This document shows, in pieces, positions 8,000-16,590 of a stretch of DNA of 64,000 bases. The DNA is taken from the NCBI GenBank assembly GCA_963845445.1, contig CAWJSE010000002.1, positions 3,100,001 through 3,164,000 of the forward strand, in the 5' to 3' direction. The translations under genes and the position numbers were made by a program. The DNA comes from JABDBL01 sp963845445 (lineage in GTDB: Bacteria > Cyanobacteriota > Vampirovibrionia > Obscuribacterales > Obscuribacteraceae). Position 1 is the first letter of the stretch. Every line of letters begins with the position of its first letter. The notes below the pieces were generated by a model, which made no database searches, was not told the DNA's origin, and saw nothing but the letters and a program-made list of their open reading frames with translations.

Positions 8000-8918
8000 A
8001 ACCTTCTAGCGCCTTGTTGCTTCTTAGTTTGTTAGCTGGAGTATCTGTCGCAGTAACATCTGGCATAGGCACCGGCGTGCTTGGATTGAATTCTGCTTCT
8101 TCAACATTTGTTTTGTGTTCTATAGCTTTTTCAACCGTTCGGCTATCTTTGTCTTTGCTCAGCAATACATGAATGCGGCTTGTTATTTGTGCTAAGTACT
8201 TCGGAGGGATTGTATGCGAATATTGCAGGTCAACAAGTACTCTGGCAGCCTGATAATAATCATCTTTGAGTTCATATAATTCAGAAAGCACCGTGGTGGC
8301 AACTAATTGTTTAGACTTTATGTCATCAAGTCTATTCAATCTGGCCACCGCCTCATTTATTTGCTCAACACTTGGCTTAGCAAGAAGCATTTCATGATAG
8401 GCAATGTAACTCTTCGGATTTAACACTGTAATATTTAAGTATTCTATTACCGCTCTTCTTGTATTGCCACTGCGCAATAACAAGCGGGCCAAATGTAAGC
8501 GTTTCGTCAGATCAACAGGCGCCGATGAAACCGCTTCAGTAGCCAATATAATTTGCTGTTCAAGGTTGTTTTTATCCTTTGCCTCAGCAAGTGTAGAGGC
8601 CGTTTTGTTGGCAAAAGAACCCGTATTTAAAGCAGCAGCTTGAGCAAGAGCGGCCGAGATTTGCAAACAAAAAACAAATAGAAAAAGAGAAATGGTAATT
8701 TTCTTTATAGTTAGCAAGTAACTGCCATCACTTTTGATTTCTGGTTCATCCACTTCATGCCCCTCTGCCCTGATGCTGCCATAGACACTTTCTACTGGTT
8801 CTCCAGCGTCCAGATTTACTTGTAATACTTCACCCGCTGCTAGTTTATCCAAGTAGAGTTTGGTTTTAACAAAATTCAGAGGACAAGCGATGCCACGTAA
8901 ATTGAGCTGGTGTGCCAT
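7974..8918 (-). CDS. TusA-like domain fused to a membrane anchor and helical repeat region
   Basis: Residues 1-73 form a TusA/SirA domain with the family signature LRGIACPLNFVKTK; Cys12 and Pro13 are the usual sulfur-carrier CP pair. A hydrophobic stretch (about 75-95, ending ALAQA) then looks exactly like a signal peptide, and the rest (100-314) is helical and TPR-like (DLTKRLHLARLLLRSGNTRR). TusA proteins are normally free cytoplasmic proteins of about 75-80 residues. So this is either a true fusion with an outside-facing repeat domain, or two genes whose boundary has been lost. In the second case an ATA stands where the signal peptide would begin with ATG. Confidence 0.7.
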   Translation of the reverse strand: MAHQLNLRGIACPLNFVKTKLYLDKLAAGEVLQVNLDAGEPVESVYGSIRAEGHEVDEPEIKSDGSYLLTIKKITISLFLFVFCLQISAALAQAAALNTGSFANKTASTLAEAKDKNNLEQQIILATEAVSSAPVDLTKRLHLARLLLRSGNTRRAVIEYLNITVLNPKSYIAYHEMLLAKPSVEQINEAVARLNRLDDIKSKQLVATTVLSELYELKDDYYQAARVLVDLQYSHTIPPKYLAQITSRIHVLLSKDKDSRTVEKAIEHKTNVEEAEFNPSTPVPMPDVTATDTPANKLRSNKALEGYGHAQLLP

Positions 8919-8938
8919 ATGATATAAATAGATCCTTT

Positions 8939-9114
8939 TGTAAGCGCTGCTTCGGCTTCGTCCCTCGCCTCAACGCGCGTATCCTTGTTCGTTCGCCTGC
9001 AGACGTCTCACCGCCGTCTTTGTCTCACTTGCCCTTATCTACCTGTAAGCGCTGCTTCGGCTTCGTCCCTCGCCTCAACGCGCGTATCCTTGTTCGTTCG
9101 CCTGCAGACGTCTC
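8939..9114. repeat. Two 71-bp direct repeats, period 105 bp
   Basis: Bases 8939-9009 and 9044-9114 are identical by eye over 71 bp (starting TGTAAGCGCTGCTTCGGC, ending CAGACGTCTC), separated by 34 unrelated bases. They lie between two minus-strand genes. They are more GC-rich than the flanks. No open frame through them looks like a protein. Possibly a local copy of a genome-wide intergenic repeat. Confidence 0.85.
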
Positions 9115-9143
9115 CTCTTCGTCCTTCACTGCACTAAATTGTA

Positions 9144-9479
9144 TTACTCCTTATTTGGTTTAGCAAAACAAGTAGCGGGAAAACAGCTTTCTGACTTAGG
9201 GCAAAGTGAAATATCTGTGTATTTAATCCATTCTTTATAAAAACATTCGCGAGCCATAATATATTTCTTGATTTTAGCTAAGATCTCTTCTGGATTTTTG
9301 TTTTCTTTAGCGCCAAGACACTTTAAACAATACATTATCTCAAGATTGCCCAGGGACAAATTTATCATTTGCTCCCTTAAGCATAGATTTCTTTTGCACA
9401 CAAAACAAGCCATTAATACTTCTTGCTTGCAAGAAGTATTAATGGCATCATTCGGATTATCATTAGTAAGAGAAGCCAT
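9144..9479 (-). CDS. Small cysteine-rich protein, putative metal-binding
   Basis: The frame spans 111 codons. The conserved-looking part begins at codon 23 (position 9413) with MACFVCKRNLCLREQM and continues with YCLKCLGAKENKNPEE, then ends with SLCPKSESCFPATCF. The CxxC pairs and later Cys residues suggest a zinc- or iron-binding fold. The family is not one I can name. The stretch before codon 23 is encoded by one arm of a perfect 38-bp inverted repeat, so the real start is uncertain: either 9479 or 9413. The latter would place the start codon inside an RNA hairpin. Confidence 0.5.
   Translation of the reverse strand: MASLTNDNPNDAINTSCKQEVLMACFVCKRNLCLREQMINLSLGNLEIMYCLKCLGAKENKNPEEILAKIKKYIMARECFYKEWIKYTDISLCPKSESCFPATCFAKPNKE
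9409..9446. promoter_or_regulatory. Perfect 18-bp inverted repeat over the start of the Cys-rich gene
   Basis: GCCATTAATACTTCTTGC (9409-9426) is exactly repeated in reverse complement at 9429-9446, with only TT between. On the minus strand the second arm contains the ATG at 9413. A transcript would fold into a very stable hairpin hiding this start codon. It could be a translational switch, or a tiny mobile-element relic. Confidence 0.6.
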
Positions 9480-9640
9480 TGGTATCCGGCGCCTTTCTTA
9501 AATGTCACTTATATAATAATGCAGCGGCTGAAATTAGCCTAGGACCATTTAATGTGGATGGTATCATGGCATGGATTCGCTTTATTGCACTGTGGTGTGA
9601 TAAACAGATTACCAAATAAAAATGCAGGTTTAAACGTACG

Positions 9641-9928
9641 ATGGCCTTCGAAGTGGCTTTTATTCTTGTTGTAAGTATTGTGCTGGTAGTTTCGATGGCA
9701 ACCATCGGGAGCCCTTTGGCCAAAGCTTATGCCGAAAAGCTTAAAACCAAATATCGTGAAATAGGTTCGCAAGAGGCGTATAGCCTGAAAGAAAGTATGC
9801 GGCTATTAGAAGGAGAAGTACTCGAACTAAAGGCTCAAATGAAAACTTTGCAAGAAAATAATGAATATGTGGCTAAATTGTTGGAATCCTCTGACAAAGC
9901 AAATAAACAAATTCAGGATAAGCACTAA
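9641..9928 (+). CDS. Small membrane-anchored coiled-coil protein
   Basis: The 95-residue protein has one N-terminal membrane helix (about 4-24, FEVAFILVVSIVLVVSMATI) and a charged helical tail (35-90) with heptad-like Leu spacing (SLKESMRLLEGEVLELKAQM). It is likely an inner-membrane protein with a cytoplasmic coiled coil. No family recognised and no good ribosome site visible before ATG 9641. It precedes the degenerate aspartase-like gene on the same strand by 80 bases; a functional link is not evident. Confidence 0.5.
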   Translation: MAFEVAFILVVSIVLVVSMATIGSPLAKAYAEKLKTKYREIGSQEAYSLKESMRLLEGEVLELKAQMKTLQENNEYVAKLLESSDKANKQIQDKH

Positions 9929-10010
9929 TAAAGAGGCAAATAATCATAATGATATCGCTCGCCAATAAGTCTTTTTTAGTCCAGATAAAATATGTGGGCG
10001 GTACGGGCAA

Positions 10011-11178
10011 ATGAGTGGTAAGGGAAATGAACAATTTCGCCTCGAGCGCGATTCAAGAGGCGAAGTACAAATTGCCGTCGGGAAATTACTATGGCATCAA
10101 TACCGCTAGAGCAAAAGAAGAGTGGTTGTGGATCGGTTCCCCGGCTAGCCCTTATTTAATTAAAGCATATCTGTATATTAAGCAAGCTTATACTCAGTCC
10201 CATGCTAAATTGACAAACCTAAGTGCAAAAATTGCTCAGGCCATTAATCAGGCATGCGAAGAAATGCGCGCCGATAAATATAGTCAGCAATTTATTGCTG
10301 AATCATTGCAATCAATATCTGGTATCACACTGAATACTAATATTAATGAGGTTCTGGCTAATCGGGCGGAAGAAATACTCGGTGGTTCTTTGGGGGAATA
10401 CAAGATAGTAAAAATAGAAGAGTCAGTAAATTTAGATCAAAATGCCGATTCATTGTTTTTATTGGCTACCAAAATAGCTGTTTTGCAGGCTCTGGCTGAC
10501 TTAGAACCAGAAATACTTAACCTGGAAAGATTACTGCGGCGCGACGCGCTGACATTGGCAAAAGTTCTTAAAGTTAGTGCCATGCCGAATATCCAATCTA
10601 CCACAGGACAATGGGGTAAACGCTTAAATGTTTTTACTACTGAGCTGGAGATTGCTATTCGACGCATAAAGGAATCGCAGAGCAATCTCTTATATGATGC
10701 TAACCCCGAACACGATTCCGCTCCGGCAGATGCTAATAATTCGCAAAATGAGCTCAATAAGACTATGCTGCAAAATCTTTTCGTTCTTACTGGCTTTCGA
10801 TTGAAAGAAGAAGACTTACAAATAGCCAGTAATGGTCAAAGCGAGTTTGTTATTTCAGATTTAGTTCTGGTCTCATCAGCGCTTAAGGACTTGGCTACGG
10901 TTTTGAGTAAAGTAGCTGCTGTGACAAAAATGGCTCACACGCCCCCACAATTAGACGAAGGACAAAAGTCGCCCCCTACCTCAGTACAGATATTTGCGGA
11001 CAGTTTGCATATGTCGGCTTATCAGGTGGTAAGCAATAACTTTTCTTTTGCTTTTCTTGCCCAATGTGAGCAATTAGAAAGCGTAATGCTCATGCCTCTC
11101 CTTAGTCATAATTTACTGAGCACAATCTATATTTTAAGATCCATAGTGATAGGTTTTCAGCGCAAAGGACTGCTATGA
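10011..11178 (+). pseudogene. Degenerate aspartase/fumarase-superfamily protein, frameshifted near the start
   Basis: ATG 10011 opens a frame reading MSGKGNEQFRLERDSRGEVQ, the classical N-terminus of aspartase/class II fumarase. One base too many in the AAA at 10069-10071 shifts it, and the other frame continues with LPSGNYYGINTARAKEE. Later parts also fit the family (TTGQWGKRLNVFTTELEIAI; QLESVMLMPLLSHNLLSTIY). But the catalytic GRTH segment, the TGTGxN segment and the flexible GSS..MP.K.NP loop are all replaced. So even with the frame repaired it cannot be a normal lyase. It is a decaying paralogue or a pseudoenzyme. It ends short of the usual C-terminal domain. Confidence 0.7.
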
Positions 11179-11307
11179 CAAATATCCTCTGTAAAGGTCA
11201 AATTCGTTGACTTCTTGCTTTTTGATACGATTGATAGATTTAGCAGCGTGGTATGATGAAATGGTAAATGAATTTTTACTAAGTTCTTGCCCAACTCAGG
11301 GGACATA

Positions 11308-11601
11308 ATGCGTTCAAGTTTAAGTTATAGATTTTTAGCTTTGCTATTCATTAGTTTAATAATGACTCAATGCGTTCCCTTAAGTGCGCAGGCGACACAT
11401 ACTGCAAAGAAGCAGAAGTATAATCGCTATTGTCTGGTTCCGCCGCCGCCTCCCGAAGTGCCTTCAATGCTACCTGAGCTGTCACGCTATCGCGGCTATG
11501 GCCAAAGCTATTATTCCGATTCTGCCAGGCCAGCTGGCAATTCCCCCATCATTTATAAACCAAATAAATATATCACTTATTGTTATCCAAATAAGGGCTA
11601 A
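11308..11601 (+). CDS. Small secreted protein of unknown function
   Basis: ATG 11308 follows AGGGG at 11298-11302; this start gives a 97-residue protein. A signal peptide is clear (about 1-26, FLALLFISLIMTQCVPLSAQ). The mature protein is short, basic and rich in Pro and Tyr (RYCLVPPPPPEVPSML; SRYRGYGQSYYSDSARPAG). No domain is recognised. The cysteines at about 20, 39 and 92 are too few to suggest a metal site. Confidence 0.5.
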   Translation: MRSSLSYRFLALLFISLIMTQCVPLSAQATHTAKKQKYNRYCLVPPPPPEVPSMLPELSRYRGYGQSYYSDSARPAGNSPIIYKPNKYITYCYPNKG

Positions 11602-11716
11602 ATCAGGGCTTTAAGCTTCTTAACATGCTTTTTTAGGAGATCTTTTGTAAGAATCCTAACAGCTGAACCTGATAACATTTAGCGATACGGAAACACAGTT
11701 ATTGGGGGATTCTGCC

Positions 11717-12811
11717 TTGGCCAAAATAGGTGTGCCAAAAGAAATTTTGGATAATGAAAATAGAGTTGCTTTGACTCAAGCCGGAGCAAGAATGCTGATA
11801 AGCCAGGGGCACAGTGTGTATGTTGAGAAAGGTGCTGGTATCGGTAGTGATATCAGTGACGAAGAATATCGCTTAACTGGAGCCGAAATTTTGCCTGATG
11901 CGGCCAGTGTTTTTTCGGAAGCAGAGCTCATTCTCAAAGTAAAAGAACCTCAAAATAGCGAAATTCCTTTACTCAACAAAAACCATGTTCTTTTCACTTA
12001 TTTGCATTTAGCGGCCAAGCCTGAATTAGCCCTGGCACTTGCGAAAACTGGTGCAACCTGTATTGGTTATGAGACTGTGCAAACAGATAACGGACAATTA
12101 CCATTGCTAATACCTATGAGTGAGATAGCAGGACGCATGGCGCCTCAAATCGGTGCTTCTCTTCTAGAGAAACCACATGGCGGCAGAGGGCTTGTCTTGG
12201 GCGGAGTACCAGGCGTGGCGCGAGGAGAAGTAATTATTATAGGCGGAGGTATTGTCGGTACTAACGCAGCAAAAATTGCTCTGGGTATGGAAGCTAGAGT
12301 GACTATATTCGATTTAAACCTAGACAGACTGCGTTATCTGGATGACATTTTTGGCGGCCATGTAACAACAATTTATTCTATAGAACAATATCTAGAAAAC
12401 AGATTACGGGGCGCCGATCTAGTAATTGGGGCAGTATTGATTGCAGGCAAACAAGCCCCTCGCCTAGTGACTGCAGCAATGGTCAAAAATATGAAACCAG
12501 GCTCAGTTATTATTGATGTTAGTGTTGATCAAGGTGGTTGCATCGAAACAATACATACAACTACTCATTCAAAGCCAACCTATCTTTATGAAGGAGTGGT
12601 GCATTATGGTGTTGCTAATATGCCTGGAGCTGTGCCTTGGACATCCACACGTGCTTTAACCAATGCTACTTTACCCTTTGTTCTTAAATTAGCCAGATCT
12701 GGCTACGATGCCACTTTAGACGATGAAGCACTGGCCCGTGGTGTTAATATCCATGGTGGAAATATTGTTCACCCTGGTGTTCTAGAAGCCGTTGCTACCC
12801 CAGTAAAATAA
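11717..12811 (+). CDS. ald: Alanine dehydrogenase
   Basis: The enzyme interconverts L-alanine and pyruvate plus ammonia with NAD. The protein (364 residues) starts MAKIGVPKEILDNENRVALT as the family does. I chose TTG 11717 because GGGGGA lies 7 bases before it; the upstream TTG 11702 would include the ribosome site in the coding part. The NAD-binding Rossmann motif GGGIVGTNAAKIALGMEA is at about 172-190, and substrate-binding segments LKVKEPQ and FTYLHLAA are present. The end (GVNIHGGNIVHPGVLEA) is typical. Monocistronic or followed by xthA 23 bases later. Confidence 0.93.
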   Translation: MAKIGVPKEILDNENRVALTQAGARMLISQGHSVYVEKGAGIGSDISDEEYRLTGAEILPDAASVFSEAELILKVKEPQNSEIPLLNKNHVLFTYLHLAAKPELALALAKTGATCIGYETVQTDNGQLPLLIPMSEIAGRMAPQIGASLLEKPHGGRGLVLGGVPGVARGEVIIIGGGIVGTNAAKIALGMEARVTIFDLNLDRLRYLDDIFGGHVTTIYSIEQYLENRLRGADLVIGAVLIAGKQAPRLVTAAMVKNMKPGSVIIDVSVDQGGCIETIHTTTHSKPTYLYEGVVHYGVANMPGAVPWTSTRALTNATLPFVLKLARSGYDATLDDEALARGVNIHGGNIVHPGVLEAVATPVK

Positions 12812-12834
12812 TCCCGCTAATATTTTTATAAACA

Positions 12835-13608
12835 ATGTCCAAAATAAAACTAGCTTCTTGGAATGTGAATGGCTTACGAGCTGTTGCTAAAAAAGGTTTT
12901 TTTGATTGGATAGAAAAAGAAAAACCAGACATTCTTGGATTACAAGAAACAAAAATTGCCGCTGAACAATTAACGCCTGAATTGCGCGAAAGAGAGCATT
13001 ATAAAAGCTACTTCTCTCACGCTCTAAAAAAAGGCTACAGCGGTGTTGCAATATATACTCGTATTGAGCCTGTATCGGTCAAAGAAGGCATAGGTATTGA
13101 GAAATTTGATCAGGAAGGCAGAATATTGCAAGCCGATTATGGTGACTTTATTCTTTTCAATATTTATTTCCCTAACGGCAAAGCAAGCCCAGAAAGATTG
13201 CAATATAAACTAGATTTTTATTCTGCTTTTCATGAAAAAGCAAAAGCCCTAATGGCGGAAGGAAAAAAAATAATTGTTTGTGGCGATTTTAATACTGCTC
13301 ACAAACCAATTGATTTAGCTCGCCCTAAAAACAATGAAAAAATTTCAGGCTTTTTGCTTATTGAGCGTGAATGGTTGGACAAATATCTTGATACCGGTTT
13401 TGAAGATACTTTTCGTTTGTTTCAACCAGATCCGCATCACTACACCTGGTGGGACACTATGACCAATGCCCGAGCACGAAATGTTGGTTGGCGTATCGAT
13501 TATTTTTACGCTACGGCATCCCTCAAAAATCAATTAGATAATGCCACCATAGAGCCTCATATTATGGGCTCGGATCATTGTCCAATTACACTTGCATTGA
13601 AGGTATAA
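12835..13608 (+). CDS. xthA: Exodeoxyribonuclease III (AP endonuclease)
   Basis: This 257-residue enzyme of base excision repair cuts DNA at abasic sites and degrades 3' ends. Asn10 (SWNVNGLRA) and Glu38 (LQETK) bind metal. The GDFNTAH segment and the C-terminal GSDHCPI (Asp247-His248) complete the catalytic set of the exonuclease/endonuclease/phosphatase family. The bacterial XthA traits NARARNVGWRIDYFY are present. It lies 23 bases after ald and converges with the glycosyltransferase gene (8 bases between ends). Confidence 0.95.
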   Translation: MSKIKLASWNVNGLRAVAKKGFFDWIEKEKPDILGLQETKIAAEQLTPELREREHYKSYFSHALKKGYSGVAIYTRIEPVSVKEGIGIEKFDQEGRILQADYGDFILFNIYFPNGKASPERLQYKLDFYSAFHEKAKALMAEGKKIIVCGDFNTAHKPIDLARPKNNEKISGFLLIEREWLDKYLDTGFEDTFRLFQPDPHHYTWWDTMTNARARNVGWRIDYFYATASLKNQLDNATIEPHIMGSDHCPITLALKV

Positions 13609-13616
13609 GGGCTAAC

Positions 13617-14702
13617 TTAAGATACAGCTATCTCATCTTGCGCTATTGAGTGAGTATTACGATTTTGTTCTTTCGCTATAATACGCTCATAAATGTTTAG
13701 ATAATCTGTGGCCATGCGTGAAGCAGTAAATCGTTTTTCGAAAACTGCGCGCACTTGTTTGCGGCTAAGCGAAGCAACCTTATCTATTGCTTTTACTGCC
13801 TCTGGAATATTATCGACAACAAAACCGGTAATGCCTTCATCCACTACTTCTGGTATAGAACCGGTGCGGAAGCCGATTACAGGGGTGCCGCAGGCCATTG
13901 CTTCAATCATAGCTATACCAAATGGTTCGGGAAATTCGACCGGGTGAATGAGAGCCAGAGCTTTGCCAATTACTTCTTGCTTCTCATCATCATTTATTTC
14001 GCCTATATATTCTACATATTCGCTATCCAATAAAGGCTTAATTTCTTCAGCATAATAATGCTTGTCGTAAGGATCAACTTTAGCAGCAATTTTCAATTTA
14101 ATTTTTGCTTGCTTAGCAATTTCAATTGCTCTATCCGGTCTTTTCTCTGGGCAGATACGTCCCAAGAATAATAAATACTTGTCTGAGCCATCCCCAAGGG
14201 CAAGCTGATTTTCCGGTAAGCCGTGGTAAATATTTGCCTGCCAATTTAGCCACGGTATTGGCTTGCGCTGAGCATTAGATATTGACACGGCGTTAAAATC
14301 TGGATGATACTCGTAGATACTGCTCAAAGGCTTGTAGTCGAGACGAGAATGCATTGTTGTGACAGCGCTTGTACTCATTGCCCGTATATATGGCAAATGC
14401 CAGTAGTCGCAATGAAAGTGAACGATATCGAATTCGTCCGCTCGCTTAAATACTTGTTCAAGCATCACGTAGTGAAAACCGACCTTATCGACTCCAACCG
14501 TTTGCTCCAATCTTAATCCTTGCGGACACATAGGCACTAATTGGGCGCTTGTTTGCGAATCGGCGCTGGCAAAAAGTGTTACTTCGTGGCCGCGAGCAAT
14601 AAGCTCTTCTGTTAACCAATGAACAATTCTTTCGATGCCGCCATACAATTTCGGCGGTATGCTCTCAAATAATGGTGCAACCTGGGCGATTTTCATATTC
14701 AT
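13617..14702 (-). CDS. Glycosyltransferase family 4
   Basis: The 361-residue GT-B fold protein starts MNMKIAQVAPLFESIPPKLY, with the GGIERIVHWLTEELIARGHE helix of the acceptor domain. The donor domain has FLGRICPEKRPDRAIEIAK and the EX7E motif region PEPFGIAMIEAMACGTPVIG, typical of GT4 retaining enzymes. Substrate cannot be told; glycolipid or exopolysaccharide synthesis is likely. The start may also be the second Met. A CGTTAA/TTAACG inverted repeat (14707-14721) lies directly before the start and could be an operator. Confidence 0.85.
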   Translation of the reverse strand: MNMKIAQVAPLFESIPPKLYGGIERIVHWLTEELIARGHEVTLFASADSQTSAQLVPMCPQGLRLEQTVGVDKVGFHYVMLEQVFKRADEFDIVHFHCDYWHLPYIRAMSTSAVTTMHSRLDYKPLSSIYEYHPDFNAVSISNAQRKPIPWLNWQANIYHGLPENQLALGDGSDKYLLFLGRICPEKRPDRAIEIAKQAKIKLKIAAKVDPYDKHYYAEEIKPLLDSEYVEYIGEINDDEKQEVIGKALALIHPVEFPEPFGIAMIEAMACGTPVIGFRTGSIPEVVDEGITGFVVDNIPEAVKAIDKVASLSRKQVRAVFEKRFTASRMATDYLNIYERIIAKEQNRNTHSIAQDEIAVS

Positions 14703-15114
14703 ATTCCGTTAACTTTTAACGATTGTCAATAATACTAGGTCTTGTAAACTAATTCACTATTTATTAAGTACTAATTAGCCATTTGTATATCATAAATGTA
14801 GCTGATTATCAGGCCCAATGCTAATCCTTGCTTGTAAAATCGCGGGTATATAATCTATAAAATCGCGGATGGTACTCTTTCACGAGCAGTAACAAAGGCG
14901 GAAATCTCCGGTGACCTAATTACTAGCGTCAGCGCAGCGCAATTGTAAAGCAGTGATTAATTTCCATAAAATGCATAATAAATATGTCATAAATCAGCCA
15001 GTGGCAAGTTCAAATGCTATTCCATATTAGGTACCGATGCAGCAGTTGTTTAGCGTCCTAGGGTTTTTGACTTATGCGCCGACCAGGCGCATTCACTCCA
15101 ATTGGAGAAACAGG
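14703..15114 (+). other. Noncoding stretch with element B
   Basis: It contains two copies of TAAAATCGCGG (14835-14845, 14858-14868) and element B (14911-14990). A GCGCC/GGCGC hairpin (15076-15090) lies before the likely start of the GC-rich gene. No gene seen. Confidence 0.5.
14911..14990 (+). repeat. Shared upstream element, copy B
   Basis: Block ACTAGCGTCAGCGCAGCGC (14922-14940) is followed by the 50-nt core 14941-14990 with TTGTAAAG, TGATTAATTT, GCATAATA and GTCAT. It matches copy A at 38 and copy C at 38 of 50 positions by hand count, without gaps. It ends 124 nt before ATG 15115. Confidence 0.7.
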
Positions 15115-15549
15115 ATGCCTCAGAATGGCATGGATTTGGTGGTCGAGCTGGCTAGTGGGGACGTCGAAGCGGGCAAAGTCTTGGTACGCGTCCTCAAGGA
15201 GGGCGGACAGATAGATCCCGATGCAGCACTGGGCGGCTTAAGCACTCTGCTGACCGTACAGCACTACAGTCTCCGCGGCGCCGGGATTGTGGTTGTGTAC
15301 GAAATGATCTGTAAGAGGGATCTTTCGAAATTCATCGCCATCGTCCGCGCTATGCAACTCGACTTGCTCGAAGCGGACGTCTTGAAGTTAGAGATCGAGA
15401 GCCAGGGGCAATGCGCCCGAATCGATGCTGATGCGGTCCTCGCCGATGTCCAGCGAAAGTTGCCGGACTTTGCTATAAGGCGGGCGCATAAGAATAAAGC
15501 CGCTCCGTCAAGTCCGGCAACCGAGTTCACTCATTGCCCAGGGCAGTAG
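15115..15549 (+). CDS. GC-rich orphan protein of unknown function
   Basis: ATG 15115 has GGAG at 15104-15107, 7 bases upstream, and is preferred to ATG 15037, giving 144 residues. The protein is soluble, largely helical and acidic in its first part (LASGDVEAGKVLVRVLKEGG, then ALGGLSTLLTVQHYSL), with a basic tail (IRRAHKNKAAP). I do not recognise the family. Its codons are GC-rich (GTC, CTC, GCC, GCG) in sharp contrast to the neighbouring genes. It is a single gene between copy B of the shared element and a terminator that begins at its stop codon. Confidence 0.6.
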   Translation: MPQNGMDLVVELASGDVEAGKVLVRVLKEGGQIDPDAALGGLSTLLTVQHYSLRGAGIVVVYEMICKRDLSKFIAIVRAMQLDLLEADVLKLEIESQGQCARIDADAVLADVQRKLPDFAIRRAHKNKAAPSSPATEFTHCPGQ

Positions 15550-15596
15550 AGCGAGGGCAGTCAAGCTTGTCCCTCTATTGCCTTTTCATCTTTTTG
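15542..15596 (+). terminator. Terminator of the GC-rich gene at 15115
   Basis: GGCAGTAGAG (15542-15551) pairs with CTCTATTGCC (15573-15582) with one mismatch. An inner GAGGG/CCCTC pair extends it. TTTTCATCTTTTT follows. The stem includes the stop codon. Confidence 0.65.
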
Positions 15597-15614
15597 CCGT
15601 GTGTGCGATTCAGA

Positions 15615-16487
15615 TTATCCCTTATTCAGCAGATGACGCAAAGAAGACTCTAAATCGCTATATTTAAATTTATAGTCGGAGGCATGCAATTTAGCGGGTA
15701 TAACCTTTTGTCCGCTAATTAACATCTCGTCTGCCATTGAGCCAAAAAGCAATCTCAACCCAAACGATGGAATAGGGATGATCGTTGGGCGCTTAAGTAC
15801 TTTACCGAGTGTTTTAGTAAATTCTTTATTTGTCACCGGACATGGTGCAACAGTATTTACCGGACCGCAAAGAGAAGTATTAGTAAGGGCGTGATAAATC
15901 GCTCCTAACACATCATCTATATCCACCCAGCTTAAATACTGCTGTCCGTCACCGATCTCTCCTCCTGCCCCGCATTCAAAAGGTAGAAGCATTTTTCCTA
16001 AAGCGCCGCCGTCTTTGCTTAAAACTACACCTATTCGTAAATTAACTACTCTTATTCCTAAAGCCTCAGCCTCATTTTCCACTTGCTCCCATTGGCTAGT
16101 AAAATCTGCCAAAAATCCGGCGCCTTTGGCACTTTTTTCGTCTAATGTTTCATTGCCTCTATTTCCGTAATAGCCTATGGCAGAAGCGCCAATTAATACT
16201 TGGGGTCGATGGCAAGTTTTTGCCAATGCTTGATAGAGAATCTTTGTGCTTTCCAAGCGACTGTCCCGAATCTTGTCCATCTTTTCTTTTGTCCATTTGC
16301 TGGCAACGTTTTCTCCAGTCAAATGGATTACAGCGTCGAAGCTCTTTGTATCTAACAACTGTAATAATTCATTTTCGTTACTATTGCTGCGCAGACGGAA
16401 CGGTACTACAGTAAGCCCCTTTTTAGTCAAAAATGAACTTAATTTGGAGCCAATAAGACCACTTGCTCCTGTGATAAGTATATTCAT
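15615..16487 (-). CDS. TIGR01777-type NAD-dependent epimerase/dehydratase-like protein
   Basis: The 290-residue extended SDR protein starts MNILITGASGLIGSKLSSFL with the GxxGxxG NAD(P) motif. Family marks are HLTGENVASKWTKEKMDKIR, IGASAIGYYGNRG (with the YxxxN-like region) and the C-terminal DUF1731-like part (GSMADEMLISGQKVIPAKLH). Close relatives include YfcH and the plant division/chloroplast protein SULA (GC1). The exact reaction is not known. It stands alone on the minus strand and is transcribed away from the TPR gene at 16591. Confidence 0.88.
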   Translation of the reverse strand: MNILITGASGLIGSKLSSFLTKKGLTVVPFRLRSNSNENELLQLLDTKSFDAVIHLTGENVASKWTKEKMDKIRDSRLESTKILYQALAKTCHRPQVLIGASAIGYYGNRGNETLDEKSAKGAGFLADFTSQWEQVENEAEALGIRVVNLRIGVVLSKDGGALGKMLLPFECGAGGEIGDGQQYLSWVDIDDVLGAIYHALTNTSLCGPVNTVAPCPVTNKEFTKTLGKVLKRPTIIPIPSFGLRLLFGSMADEMLISGQKVIPAKLHASDYKFKYSDLESSLRHLLNKG

Positions 16488-16590
16488 TAATATTTCTCCT
16501 GCATGCTAACTAAATACCATCCATTGATAAGCCATTATGATTTATTAGCAATATGGTAAGTTTACTGTACAGGCACTTAAAAATGACGCT

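Noticed and set aside
8939..9114. CRISPR-like array
   Set aside because: Only two repeats of 71 bp, far longer than CRISPR repeats, and no cas genes.
8912..9163. Open frame through the 71-bp repeats
   Set aside because: It is open only because of the repeat; the same Cys/Arg/Pro-rich segment occurs twice and the start overlaps the minus-strand TusA gene.
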